The notes under the pieces: generated by a model
Told to the model about the DNA's origin: nothing
What the model saw: only the letters and a program-made list of their open reading frames with translations
The model's database searches: none
Made by a program: the position numbers and the translations under genes
Assembly (NCBI GenBank): GCA_048013815.1
Contig: CM106586.1
Span: 5,828,001-5,892,000, forward strand
Origin: Setoptus koraiensis
Lineage: Eukaryota > Arthropoda
Length of the DNA: 64,000 nucleotides
Direction of reading: 5' to 3'
In this document: in pieces, positions 25,488 through 34,730 of the stretch
Numbering within the stretch: the first letter of the stretch is position 1
Layout of the letters: every line of letters begins with the position of its first letter

Positions 25488-26228
25488 AGTTATACAGAAT
25501 GGTGAGATTTATGGCGGTGGATGATGAGGATCTGCTTGAAACAAAGGATATAATAACGACGATTCTTAATACATGAACATGTAATATAGAGATATTATTA
25601 TTTTACTTCTGAATGAGCTCCAAAGAGAATCTGGTGTGAATTAATTTTGGTAATCAGGGCAATGTGTGTGTGCAAGTACCATCATTAGTAAATTACTGGG
25701 TGGTTCAAAAGTTTTCGCAAGATTTTTTATTGTATCCCACCGCAACGTGGCGCTGGAATGGCTTGTTGGAACTGCTGTTTCATCTTACCCGTTAAAAATA
25801 TTTTCATCATGAATCACACAACTTTAAATCTGAGTTAGAGAGCCAGCAAGTGTAACAGAAAAAGCCTCTCTGCGGACGTAAATGGCATCAAATCACGCAT
25901 TGATATTCTTCACTTCGTATGGCAGCTTTATTTGCACACTGTTACAAGTTGAAAATTCTGTGCGAAAAATGCAAGAATTCAACCCGTTCATAATACATTG
26001 TAGACTATCGAGGCTTTTTTAATAAGCTTAAGGAGATCACTTTTAAACATTAGGGCTGAATGAGCTCAATATCAACATGCAGAGCATCCAATGTTTTAGT
26101 TTGGATTGAAGCTTTTAATAGAGACTTACGAAGTCTTTCGTTGTTGTTATTATTAATATTATATAACAATAAAAATATATTCGTTGCATCGTATCATTAT
26201 TACAGGTCAAGACTGAACTCTACCCGAT
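25488..26228. other. Intergenic region upstream of TCF25
   Basis: It contains the TCF25 promoter side. At 25694-25720 a GGGTGGTTCAAAAGTTTTC-like stretch resembles the ends of Tc1/mariner elements, but I find no partner end or transposase. The rest, including a very AT-rich tract near 26145-26190, is unremarkable. Confidence 0.4.
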
Positions 26229-27216
26229 ATGGATAAATTATTGAGTCTATTATTCTTGGATATTCTCATGCCAGATTTCTCTTTCAATCAAGGTTGATGA
26301 TATGTCCTGATTTAAAATACAATACTGCTCGCAGATCAATGTAACTATTAATATTAGTCACCCCAGTCTATCATGTACATCTAGTTCACCAACATCGAAT
26401 GAAATCAATCAAACGGAATTCTTTTAGTACAGATAATATATTAAGATCACGCCTCAAATAAACAAATTCGAGAAGCCGGGATTGCCAATTGGGGTCGTTT
26501 CGTCTGAGCTAGCTGCCAAGTATCTAGAGTTTTCCTCATGCCTTTTTTGATATTGATTGTTGCTACATCATCACCCCCAATTATTAATTAGTGTAATAGA
26601 TGTTTCGAAGGGAACAAACAAAATCATGTTGCTGTGTGTTTTGTTGATCTACAGAACTCTTTTCAAAATTCTTATAGAATGTCCATTAACACCACCGGAT
26701 GCAGACGATAATAGTGAACCATTGAAATACCAAGAATGTATAGGATTAATCACGTTGGACCTACCACTTTGTTTCATCATTACAATAATTTTGTTCATAC
26801 AAGCTTGGCCCATCATTGCTCAACATTGGCCACCATGGTCGCCATTCCTACTTCTTTATCGCATTACTAGTCCCTCATTAGGAGAATTGACAGTGAAATT
26901 TTCTCTTTCGCCACCAACAAACTCCGTTGATAATGGAGACAGTTTGATTCGGCAGGATAATAACAGCAACAACTACCACCCTAGGATTTTCTCCACCTTT
27001 TATCTTTATGAGCTTTGTTTAGTACTCAAAACAAGTTTACTTACATATATCAGGAAGATAAACATACGCTTATTCATGTTAGGCTATACAACATCTTACA
27101 GGAGTATTTTACCCATGCTAAGAAGACTGATTGATTTAATCATTGAGGGGACGTTGATAAGTCAAAAACGAGAGGAACCAATCAATTTACAAATGAATAC
27201 AACTAGCCTAGTATAG
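26229..27216 (+). CDS. Putative small multi-pass membrane protein
   Basis: The main frame runs from an AG acceptor at 26598-26599 to a stop at 27216. The first in-frame ATG in it is at 26626. A short exon at 26229-26292, beginning MDKLLSLLFLDILMPDFSF, could be joined in phase to 26600 across a 306 bp intron, but its donor (GTTGAT) is poor. The protein would be about 226 aa with two clear hydrophobic segments (IMLLCVLLIYRTLFKILI and LPLCFIITIILFIQAWPIIA), a polar middle part and an amphipathic C-terminal half with LRRLIDLIIEGTLI. I do not recognise the family. Upstream exons may have been missed. Codon use and length make chance unlikely but not excluded. Confidence 0.45.
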
Positions 27217-28365
27217 TTGTCTCGTTAGTTTGTTATTACTAAATTTGATAATAATAATATTACAAAATCAAACCTGTACCTATGAGAAATATAACTTAGG
27301 CTTGTAACGTCTTTTACTTTTTTAGCGCTATTTTATTCGTTTTCGTCTGAGATTGTTGGTATGAAGAAAGGTTCACTAAAATTCCCATGAAACACAAGAC
27401 CCGTACAGTACAGTATAGGATCGTCAAGACAGAGTAATAAAGGGAGGAGAATGGTTAAACTTTTCATTTTTGAATATCAGCTAACTGGTCAGCTGGCGCT
27501 AGTCCAGAGAAGTTGCTCTATTGCTGTAGGTACGAGTGTTGACGTTGATGTGCGATGAACTCATGAGTCAAAGTGTTCCAGTCAGATCTAACAAATACTG
27601 TTAGTGTTTTAATTCCGTCTAACTGTGATCGGTATCAACAAATGACACTGAAACATTAGACTATAATTCACTAACGAGGAAGCTAATGAAATTGGATGGC
27701 AATTATCTCGAATATATTCAGATTTGTCGATTGCATCAATTATGTTGATCAGAGAGAAAGCCATAAAACACTCTAAATCATATCGAATTGACGTCCGGTC
27801 GCAAACAACTGATTAATTTATCCAATGCCGTTTCGCTTTGTATGAGTCAATCAGAGCAAACAATTATTATCTATCATCAAGCTAACTTGAATGAGGATAA
27901 TAACTGAATGAGTCATAATGATTGAAACATGATTGATAGTTGTCAAAAAGAATTTTTATGTACTATAATTGGATCCGCTTAGTTCATATGGCTCTATCCA
28001 AATGACAAACTACCTAGGGGATTGAATAACAAATCTAACAGCTCCACTAGATTAGTTGCATAAGCATACCAAGTTTATCCTATGATCGTTTCTCATTGGC
28101 CTGGCTGGAAAATCAAAGCTGGAATAACCCACACGCAATGTTCAGGTTGTAAAACAAGAAAAAATGAGAAAGAGAGAGGGAGAGTATAAAAAGAGCTGAG
28201 TATTATGTCAATCTCGTCCAACAATAAGCTGCAACGACAGAGCGATCAACAATCGGCAAAAGTTCAGTGAATGTGAGTTAGTAACGTAAAATATATCAAC
28301 AATCAAGATTGAGTTAAATAAGTAAACTGTTGAAAGAAAAAAGGTGAATAACATCAACTGTCAAT
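27217..28365. other. Intergenic region with the aspartic protease promoter
   Basis: 1.1 kb AT-rich sequence without a gene that I can support. Its end holds the TATA box described separately and the 5' leader of the protease gene. Confidence 0.5.
28185..28192 (+). promoter_or_regulatory. TATA box of the aspartic protease gene
   Basis: A canonical TATAAAAA follows a GA-rich run. Transcription would start near 28215, leaving a leader of about 150 nt before the ATG at 28366. A strong TATA box suits a highly or tissue-specifically expressed secreted enzyme; this is inference. Confidence 0.6.
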
Positions 28366-29496
28366 ATGAATAGCTATTGTGCGTCTTTAGTGTTAATCGT
28401 AATTTTGCCCAGTCTCTCAATTATTTCTGAAGCTCAACGTGTTAAGATTCCTCTGACCAGAGGTGGGTTCGAATTGAAAAAAGATGCTGAATCCATTATA
28501 TCATATTATGGTGCTTTTGATGTCGGATCTCCAATGAAGACATTCAAAGTTTTGTTCGACACTAGCACTAGTGACTGTTGGATACCCCACTATGAATGGT
28601 CGCCATTTAAGACAAGCTTGCATTATAGAACAGGTTATTTGGGTAGCGAGAGTTCAACAAGTGAAAAATTCGACACGAAAAAATCAATCAATAGTCGCGG
28701 AACGATTTTAACAGGAAAACTTTATACAGATATTATAAAACTGGGAGATAATCATGCAACTATGCCAGGAAATCGCCAAGGTTTTATTGCCATCTCCGAA
28801 GCAAGTAATGATCAATTCAAAGATGAGCCTTACGATGGAGTAATAGGATTGTCACCGGCAACACAATCGGCAGTCGGAGTTAGGAATATTCTCATAGGCC
28901 TGAGAGAAGCCAATGTAATTGGTAAATTAGAGTTTTCATTTTGGATCAACTCAATACATGATAATGCAATCGGCGGCGAATTGACTCTTGGTGGTGTGGA
29001 CGAATCAAAATATATTGGTAATTTCTATTACCATAAAGTTACTGACTACAACAATTGGCAGATCGCTTTGCAACGAGTTTCTCTTGGAGATCTAGATATT
29101 GGTTGCTCTGACAGAAGATGCCAAGTTGCCTTTGATACCGGTGTTACAGATGCATATGGGCCATCAGAGCAAGTGTCGAAAATCTATGATGCAATCACAA
29201 CAGTGGTTGACTCAGCTTCAAAGTTGCAAACAGTTGATTGCAACCGTATAGGAACTTTGCCAAATATCAAATTTCAAATAGATGGTTTAAACTATCAATT
29301 GTTGCCGTCTAATTATGTAAGACGTTTCAAGTCTGGAACATTCTCAACTACTGTGAAATGTTATATAGCCATCAAACCACATTTAGACGGAAGTAAATGG
29401 ATTTTGGGCACTAACTATCTAAGTCAATACTATACAAGATTTGACTATGAAAATCGACAGATGGGCTTCGCTTCTGTCCGACCGCAGAATGGTTAA
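28366..29496 (+). CDS. Secreted pepsin/cathepsin D-like aspartic protease (family A1), atypical active site
   Basis: Single-exon 376 aa protein with a signal peptide (about 1-23, LIVILPSLSIISEA). Family A1 enzymes use two aspartates from DTG motifs. Here the first is D65-T66-S67 in VLFDTSTSDCWIP, where DTGSS is usual, and the second is a normal D257-T258-G259 in VAFDTGVTDAYGP. Both catalytic aspartates remain. Only about 25 residues lie between signal peptide and the mature-type start (YYGAFDVGSP), much shorter than the usual propeptide of 40-50. The flap sequence normally YGSGS with its tyrosine reads NSRGT. Cysteine pairs GCSDRRC and C..C near the C-terminus match pepsin disulfides; the first loop pair is reduced to one cysteine. 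It may be a digestive protease with altered activity or an inactive homologue, as known among mite and insect allergens. Confidence 0.85.
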   Translation: MNSYCASLVLIVILPSLSIISEAQRVKIPLTRGGFELKKDAESIISYYGAFDVGSPMKTFKVLFDTSTSDCWIPHYEWSPFKTSLHYRTGYLGSESSTSEKFDTKKSINSRGTILTGKLYTDIIKLGDNHATMPGNRQGFIAISEASNDQFKDEPYDGVIGLSPATQSAVGVRNILIGLREANVIGKLEFSFWINSIHDNAIGGELTLGGVDESKYIGNFYYHKVTDYNNWQIALQRVSLGDLDIGCSDRRCQVAFDTGVTDAYGPSEQVSKIYDAITTVVDSASKLQTVDCNRIGTLPNIKFQIDGLNYQLLPSNYVRRFKSGTFSTTVKCYIAIKPHLDGSKWILGTNYLSQYYTRFDYENRQMGFASVRPQNG

Positions 29497-30665
29497 TCAT
29501 TCTACGCTGTCGCTTATGAAGTCAGAAAAAACTCACAATGTTATTTAACAGATCTATAACTGAATGTCTACCGAACGTGCGACACTGACTGTGACTTAAC
29601 TGTGGATTAGACTTTGTTGTACACTGTGTTTGTAGAGAAAGATTGGGTCAGATCAGTGTGAAACTTTCAATAACCAATATCATCATCATTCACTTTCTCA
29701 GATTTGTGCATTGATTTGTTTCATCAATAAAACCGGAAGCATTATCATAGTAGAGCAGTCCAACAGATTCTCGAGATGACCAATTATTCGTTCATCTTCA
29801 TTTTCAATGAATCGCTAATCAAGCGATACATTTACTCTCGTGGCATGATATCGATCCTAGGTTGCCCCGTTTAAAATATTCGCTCTGGCGAGTTTTTGTC
29901 GATTCTTATTCGATTACCATTGTCTCGTGATGGATGGTATGCCGACCTTGATCAGAAGAAAAATTGTTAGAAATTTCGTGGTGCATATTATAGGCTCTAC
30001 GCAACCCGTCGAATGATGTTAGAGGATACTTGAAGGACTCTAAGTCCAGGTAAGATTTTCTACGAGGCGACCGCATTCCTAATTAAATTTCACAGTAGAT
30101 ATGAAGCGTTGTGTAATCAGTAAAAGGAAGACAATGAAAACCTTTAAATGCCTCGCACATCGGGGATATCTCTTATAGTAAGCCTCCCGGTCTACTGGAT
30201 CAATTGGGTACAACGAAGTAACCAGAAGTTACGATAAATATTCTTGGGCTTTTCAATCTCAGTATTCTCCCCATAGATAATCTCTCGAAGTGGGGTTTGA
30301 ATGCACCAAGTCTGTATTACTGTTAGGACAGTTTAAAAGTTTATACCTCAAAAGTAAGTAAGCAACGAAAAGATATCACGGCTGGGCAGATAAGAAAACG
30401 TTTGTTCCCTGCCTAAATGAAAGGTAGAGACTTACACCATGTTTAGATGATTTCATCTATGGATGAAGCGACTGATGCTGTGGTTTAATGTACATTTGAG
30501 GTGATAATAGTTTGATTGATGATACATTCTCTAATGAAACCAAGAGCGAATGATATCTCAAAGTGCTTGATGGTGTTGATGATAATTATAATGATAGGCT
30601 GACAACATGTGCGTTCGAGAGTGAGAACATCCCGAAATTAATAGCAATAATGATAGTAGTTTTGT
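29497..30665. other. Intergenic region between protease and syntenin 3' ends
   Basis: Convergent flanks. An AATAAA at 29726-29731 could end the protease mRNA. The part 29830-30350 has a slightly higher G+C content and short broken frames, perhaps a decayed sequence, but I cannot assign it. Confidence 0.45.
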
Positions 30666-31607
30666 TTAAAATTCCGGCACACTGTGATCCATAACTTTCC
30701 TCAACAATTTTGGAGATGTCTGTTTAATCATGTGCTCATATATTTTGCTTGGCACTATAGTCAATATAACAACATTGCCACAATTTTCTATGATCTTGCG
30801 TACTTCTGCGGTATCCATAGCTACAACATTTTGGCCATTAATTTCCAATATATTATGCTCAATAAGTAGACCGTTTCTAGCTGCTGAGGAGTCCTTAACA
30901 ATGCTGACAATCTTCCCATGCTTACCGAACATGAATCCTACAGAACCCGAATCATCCTTGTGCAGTGTGATAGTCCTTTCAAACGGCCTGTCTCTAACGA
31001 CCAATCTAAGGTTGTCTGGGTGGGCTTTTCTAAAAATATCATGCACTTTGTGCATTGGGAAACCAGCCACTGGGATATCGTTTATTTCCAGAACTTGATC
31101 CCCAAATCTAATACCAGCTAATGCCGCAGGTGATCCAGCATGCACAAGGACCACAAATACTCCACCTTGAACGGGTGCTAGTCTTAGCCCTACTTTGTTA
31201 GATCCGTCTTTACAAAGTATGACTGGTCTAATGGTGTTGGATGGTTGCAATTTGTAAGCTTGACTATCGCCAGATAAAGGCGCCACCATAGATGTGTGCT
31301 TCCCTGGTACCGATACGGCAGATGAATGGGCACTAATAGAATGTAGATCGGAGGTGTCTAAATGTAGGCCCATGTAATTATTGAATGAAGGATATATGCC
31401 AGAATCATTAGAATATTTTGTAAGATTACTATTGAGTGCTGAAGCAGCAACGACGGCAGCAGCAGTTGGTCTGATAGTGGTGGCTGATGATAATAATATT
31501 GGCGCAGATGAATTGTTGTTGTTGGTTGGATGATGATCGTAAACGTTGCCATTGTTCATTAGAACATCGTACTTAAAGTCTTCTAAAGACGGATAGAGGC
31601 TTGCCAT
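30666..31607 (-). CDS. SDCBP: Syntenin (tandem PDZ scaffold)
   Basis: Single-exon 313 aa protein (human syntenin-1 298 aa). Syntenin binds the C-termini of syndecans and other receptors, PIP2 and ALIX, and works in recycling and exosome formation. It begins MASLYPSLEDFKYDVLM, the conserved N-terminus with the LYPSL motif. A low-complexity segment with Asn and Ala runs follows (about 25-100). PDZ1 (about 125-205) has VGLRLAPVQGGVFVVLVHAG, including the GLRL carboxylate loop, and RFGDQVLEIN. PDZ2 (about 208-285) starts at RPFERTITLHKDDSGSVGFM and contains IVKDSSAARNGLLIEHN. The C-terminus VMDHSVPEF resembles the human tail. A 5' UTR intron is possible but not visible. Confidence 0.95.
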   Translation of the reverse strand: MASLYPSLEDFKYDVLMNNGNVYDHHPTNNNNSSAPILLSSATTIRPTAAAVVAASALNSNLTKYSNDSGIYPSFNNYMGLHLDTSDLHSISAHSSAVSVPGKHTSMVAPLSGDSQAYKLQPSNTIRPVILCKDGSNKVGLRLAPVQGGVFVVLVHAGSPAALAGIRFGDQVLEINDIPVAGFPMHKVHDIFRKAHPDNLRLVVRDRPFERTITLHKDDSGSVGFMFGKHGKIVSIVKDSSAARNGLLIEHNILEINGQNVVAMDTAEVRKIIENCGNVVILTIVPSKIYEHMIKQTSPKLLRKVMDHSVPEF

Positions 31608-32601
31608 TATGTTTGTGTTAGTGTATTAAAGCGCTAGAGAATAGTAAAATTGCTATAGGGGTCCTCTTTGAGACAATTGAATGCACTCCAAAATTCAACA
31701 ATGTTGGTCTAAATGATAATATGAAATAAAATGATAATACAGAGATGATATTAATGTATTTATGGTTGGTCCAGCATACTAATAGCGAAAAAACTGTGTC
31801 TTGTGTAAATAACTGTGGTGCCTATTTGGTCCAGTGTCCGTCAGCGATTTTCGTCAGTTTGTCTATGGCTTTGTATTGTAGGTGGTAATGTATCAGATGG
31901 ATCAGCGTTTAACGACTATTTTCTCTACAGATGAACAAAGAGATTACTGTGAAACAACAAGAATCCATTTCATCATTTAACGAATCGCTATATGTACTAT
32001 CGTGATTTATATGACCAACTTCACTCACTAACAGAAGGTTTATGATAGGATGTGTGAGATAACAATGTAGGCCCGTCGATATATGCAATTATCTCTGACT
32101 TACTTTGCTGTGCACGCACCGTCGACAGCGTTTGGCGTCATGATGTGCATCTCCAGCAGAGTCTAGACTGTGTAATAATGTCCTGGGAAATTAGATATTT
32201 AGGTCGACCTAAATAAACGCGCGGTGCAGACCTTAAGACAGTGAGGGGTGCAGACAAAACTAGACTAGAGCACTACTCTTGCTCGCTTTTGTCTTGGTGC
32301 ACTCGCAACTGAACAAAGATGCGCACGCGCTAGGTGTTTGGTGCAGGCTCTGCAAGCCTAGCAACTGGAAGCGCGGCGAGCCAAGCGGCCAAGTGTCGAC
32401 TTTCACCACGGTGATAGTTTACTAGTACAGGCAGTCTCACAGTTCTGTCTCCTGTGAATAGACTCGTGCTGTGCATCTGTGAGCAAAGCGAAAAGTAACA
32501 CTGTTTAGATTTGAGCAATCTCTACAGAACCCCAAAACAGTCATACTTCTCTTATAAAGGAACTACTAATAACTATTTTTTTTTTATTTTAAATTAATAG
32601 T
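31608..32601. other. Intergenic region between syntenin and TAF5
   Basis: Contains the syntenin promoter side and the TAF5 3' end. A T-run at 32576-32585 reads as an A-run 16 bases after the TAF5 stop on the minus strand. The middle (32120-32460) is richer in G+C, with small frames of no recognised family. Confidence 0.45.
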
Positions 32602-33795
32602 CTATTGATGAAATACACCAGCTGCAAGTAATAGATTCCTTCTTGTGAAATGTAAATGATGTATCGATGTACTTTTTGTTCTATATGAGCCAAGAATCAA
32701 ATTCTTCGTGTCGGTATATACAGTAGGTTTCGAGGAAGGACTCAATTCATCGGCATCTAGCTCATCAATCAGTTTTGAAAAGTCCCACAAATGTATGCAA
32801 TCATCTAAGCCTCCTGATGCCAGAATAGTTCCGCAACGGCTAAAGCTAAATGTCAGAACTGTGTCTCTGTGTGCATCCAGTTCAGCCAATTTGTAGCCAA
32901 AGTTGAAATCCCAGAAAATGACCTTTTTGTCAGTTCCACTGGAGACTAGAAATCGTCCATCTATTGAAAATGTCAGCGCTAGAATTCTACTAGAATGACC
33001 TACGAAGGTGCGGTGACAATTTCCCTCTATAATGTCCCACGATTTAATTGAGCAATCGCTGGAACCACTAACAAGATAATTTGAGGTCGGATGGAACTCG
33101 ACGCAGTCAACGTCGTCCATGTGTCCTACAAAAACTCTCAATGGTTGATGATTATCGGTGACCCAGACTCTAGCTGTTTGATCATTTGAACAGGAGGAGA
33201 AGTAATAACCGTGCGGGCTAAACTTGACATCCCAAACAGGATAACAGTGACCCTTATAAGAGCAAACATTTGTCCATGTTTGCGTGCTCCATAGCCTGAT
33301 GGTTGCATCCTCAGATGCTGACAACAAAAATAATCTATCTGGACTTATGCTTACGCTAAATACTGGGCCCGAATGTCCATTAAGTATCTTTCTATCGGAT
33401 GAGGCCTCATCCTCAAACATCTTTGATAATACATCGTCTGATTCTTTATCTAGTTCCTCCAACTCATTGGCCGATCTTAGTTGTCTTAGGTTTGCTGGTG
33501 TCAATGGCCACACACGTACAGTTGAATCTGATAGACCAATGGCTATTATAGATGAATCTTCGGCAATCTGGCAACATAGTGCAGCGGTATTATGGCTCTC
33601 TTTGGCATTTAAAATAGTGTACATACAAATGGACGGTAGTGATTCTGGGGATAATTTGTGTCTCAGGTGTGCCTCTTTTTGTGCGGCGATCTTGTCCTGT
33701 TTGTCCAAATCTCTACTCTCAGGGAGAGGTAATTTTGTTGCTAGTGATATGAGTGTGTCCTTGCGAGATTTCTTTTTGCGAGGCTCCTTCTCCAT
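32602..33795 (-). CDS. TAF5: TAF5 WD40 part (TFIID subunit), N-terminal domains absent
   Basis: Single-exon 397 aa protein. TAF5 is a TFIID scaffold: a LisH and NTD2 region pairs with histone-fold TAFs, followed by a WD40 propeller. Here only the linker and the propeller are present. The start MEKEPRKKKSRKDTLISLA matches the basic linker before the propeller, followed by LPSICMYTILNA, SDSTVRVWPLTP and LDKESDDVLSKMF. Typical blades include KILNGHSGPVFSVSISPDRL, YKGHCYPVWDVKFSPHGYYF, LRVFVGHMDDVDCVEFHP and, at the end, RTKSTSIHHLHFTRRNLLLA. These identify TAF5 rather than TAF5L. An in-frame TGA lies two codons before the ATG, and the upstream 900 bp contains no LisH/NTD2 code. It may be a 5'-truncated duplicate or an upstream exon may be spliced in; the ATG is at least the start of an intact frame. 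Confidence 0.85.
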   Translation of the reverse strand: MEKEPRKKKSRKDTLISLATKLPLPESRDLDKQDKIAAQKEAHLRHKLSPESLPSICMYTILNAKESHNTAALCCQIAEDSSIIAIGLSDSTVRVWPLTPANLRQLRSANELEELDKESDDVLSKMFEDEASSDRKILNGHSGPVFSVSISPDRLFLLSASEDATIRLWSTQTWTNVCSYKGHCYPVWDVKFSPHGYYFSSCSNDQTARVWVTDNHQPLRVFVGHMDDVDCVEFHPTSNYLVSGSSDCSIKSWDIIEGNCHRTFVGHSSRILALTFSIDGRFLVSSGTDKKVIFWDFNFGYKLAELDAHRDTVLTFSFSRCGTILASGGLDDCIHLWDFSKLIDELDADELSPSSKPTVYTDTKNLILGSYRTKSTSIHHLHFTRRNLLLAAGVFHQ

Positions 33796-34730
33796 TTTTG
33801 CTCAATTCATAAGACAATTGTTTAGTGACAGGAATGATCTACACATGTAAGAGACCCGTGTGATATTGGTCACACTGTGATTGGAAATTTGAAAATGTGG
33901 AAAAACTAATGCCTTATCTCCATGCGCAGAACTGCGCGCTAAATTTCAAAGTTGTGAAAATGTTGTTGATCGGGGGAGCCCTCCCGCTCCCCGAATTTCG
34001 TTACAGAGTGCACATCTGCAACGGGGAGCGACGGGGAGCAAGCGGGAGCAAAAATCGACGAGGGGAGCCTGCCTCTGTATGCTGGCAGGACCTGTTTGCA
34101 TAGGCTCGCACAGATTCACTCCCCCGAACACTGTTACAATCCCATTCTCCCTTCGCTGTCAGCACTCCCTATTCTTCCACCTGATGTGCGCCAGCCTAAA
34201 CCACGTCCACTTTCAATGTTTATTTCGTGTCTCATGAGTCATGACATGGTTACATATGTGTAACGAATCCCACTATTTATAAATATCTTGTTATCACTAC
34301 TATTATTTATTATCTTATATCAATATCACAATACACAATTTGTCGACATCGAGCAGATTCTCCAGAAGCTATGCAATTATAAAGATCTAAACACATGTCA
34401 ACTAGCTGTTAGTGTCACGAGGACGAAAATCACTTTCGTTTGTTTATATCTCGTTGTTGGGAGAGTTAGAGATTGATACTAAATCAACAAACTGTCGTTA
34501 CTATAGTAACTAACCAAAGACAAGAAAAAACATTGAGACATGTATGATAGGATAATAACTGATTCGGTATTAACTAATCAGATATTCACCAGGATCGATC
34601 AACTAGAAACAACAAGAGCAAGTCGTCCTTCCATTCTGCCATCTAATCATTCTGGGGAGCTCTGTCAGTGACGACGGCGGTGTCATCCAATAACACATTA
34701 CAGTTAATATCATAGAAAGGCTCTCTTTAC
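33796..34730. promoter_or_regulatory. Divergent promoter region between TAF5 and WDR48
   Basis: 935 bp between start codons facing away from each other, so at least two promoters are expected. A G-rich island at 33971-34070 contains six GGGAGC-type hexamers on the plus strand; the first can pair with a nearby GCTCCCC to form a short stem. The rest is AT-rich. I see no coding sequence; an open frame on the minus strand at 33946-34131 is not the missing TAF5 N-terminus. Confidence 0.5.

Noticed and set aside
25694-25990. Possible Tc1/mariner terminal remnant
   Set aside because: One GGTTCAAAAGTTTTC-like stretch only; no matching inverted end, TA duplication or transposase-like reading was found.
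33946-34131. Upstream minus-strand frame as missing TAF5 N-terminus
   Set aside because: Its translation is Cys/Pro/Arg-rich with no LisH or NTD2 resemblance and is produced by the G-rich hexamer island.
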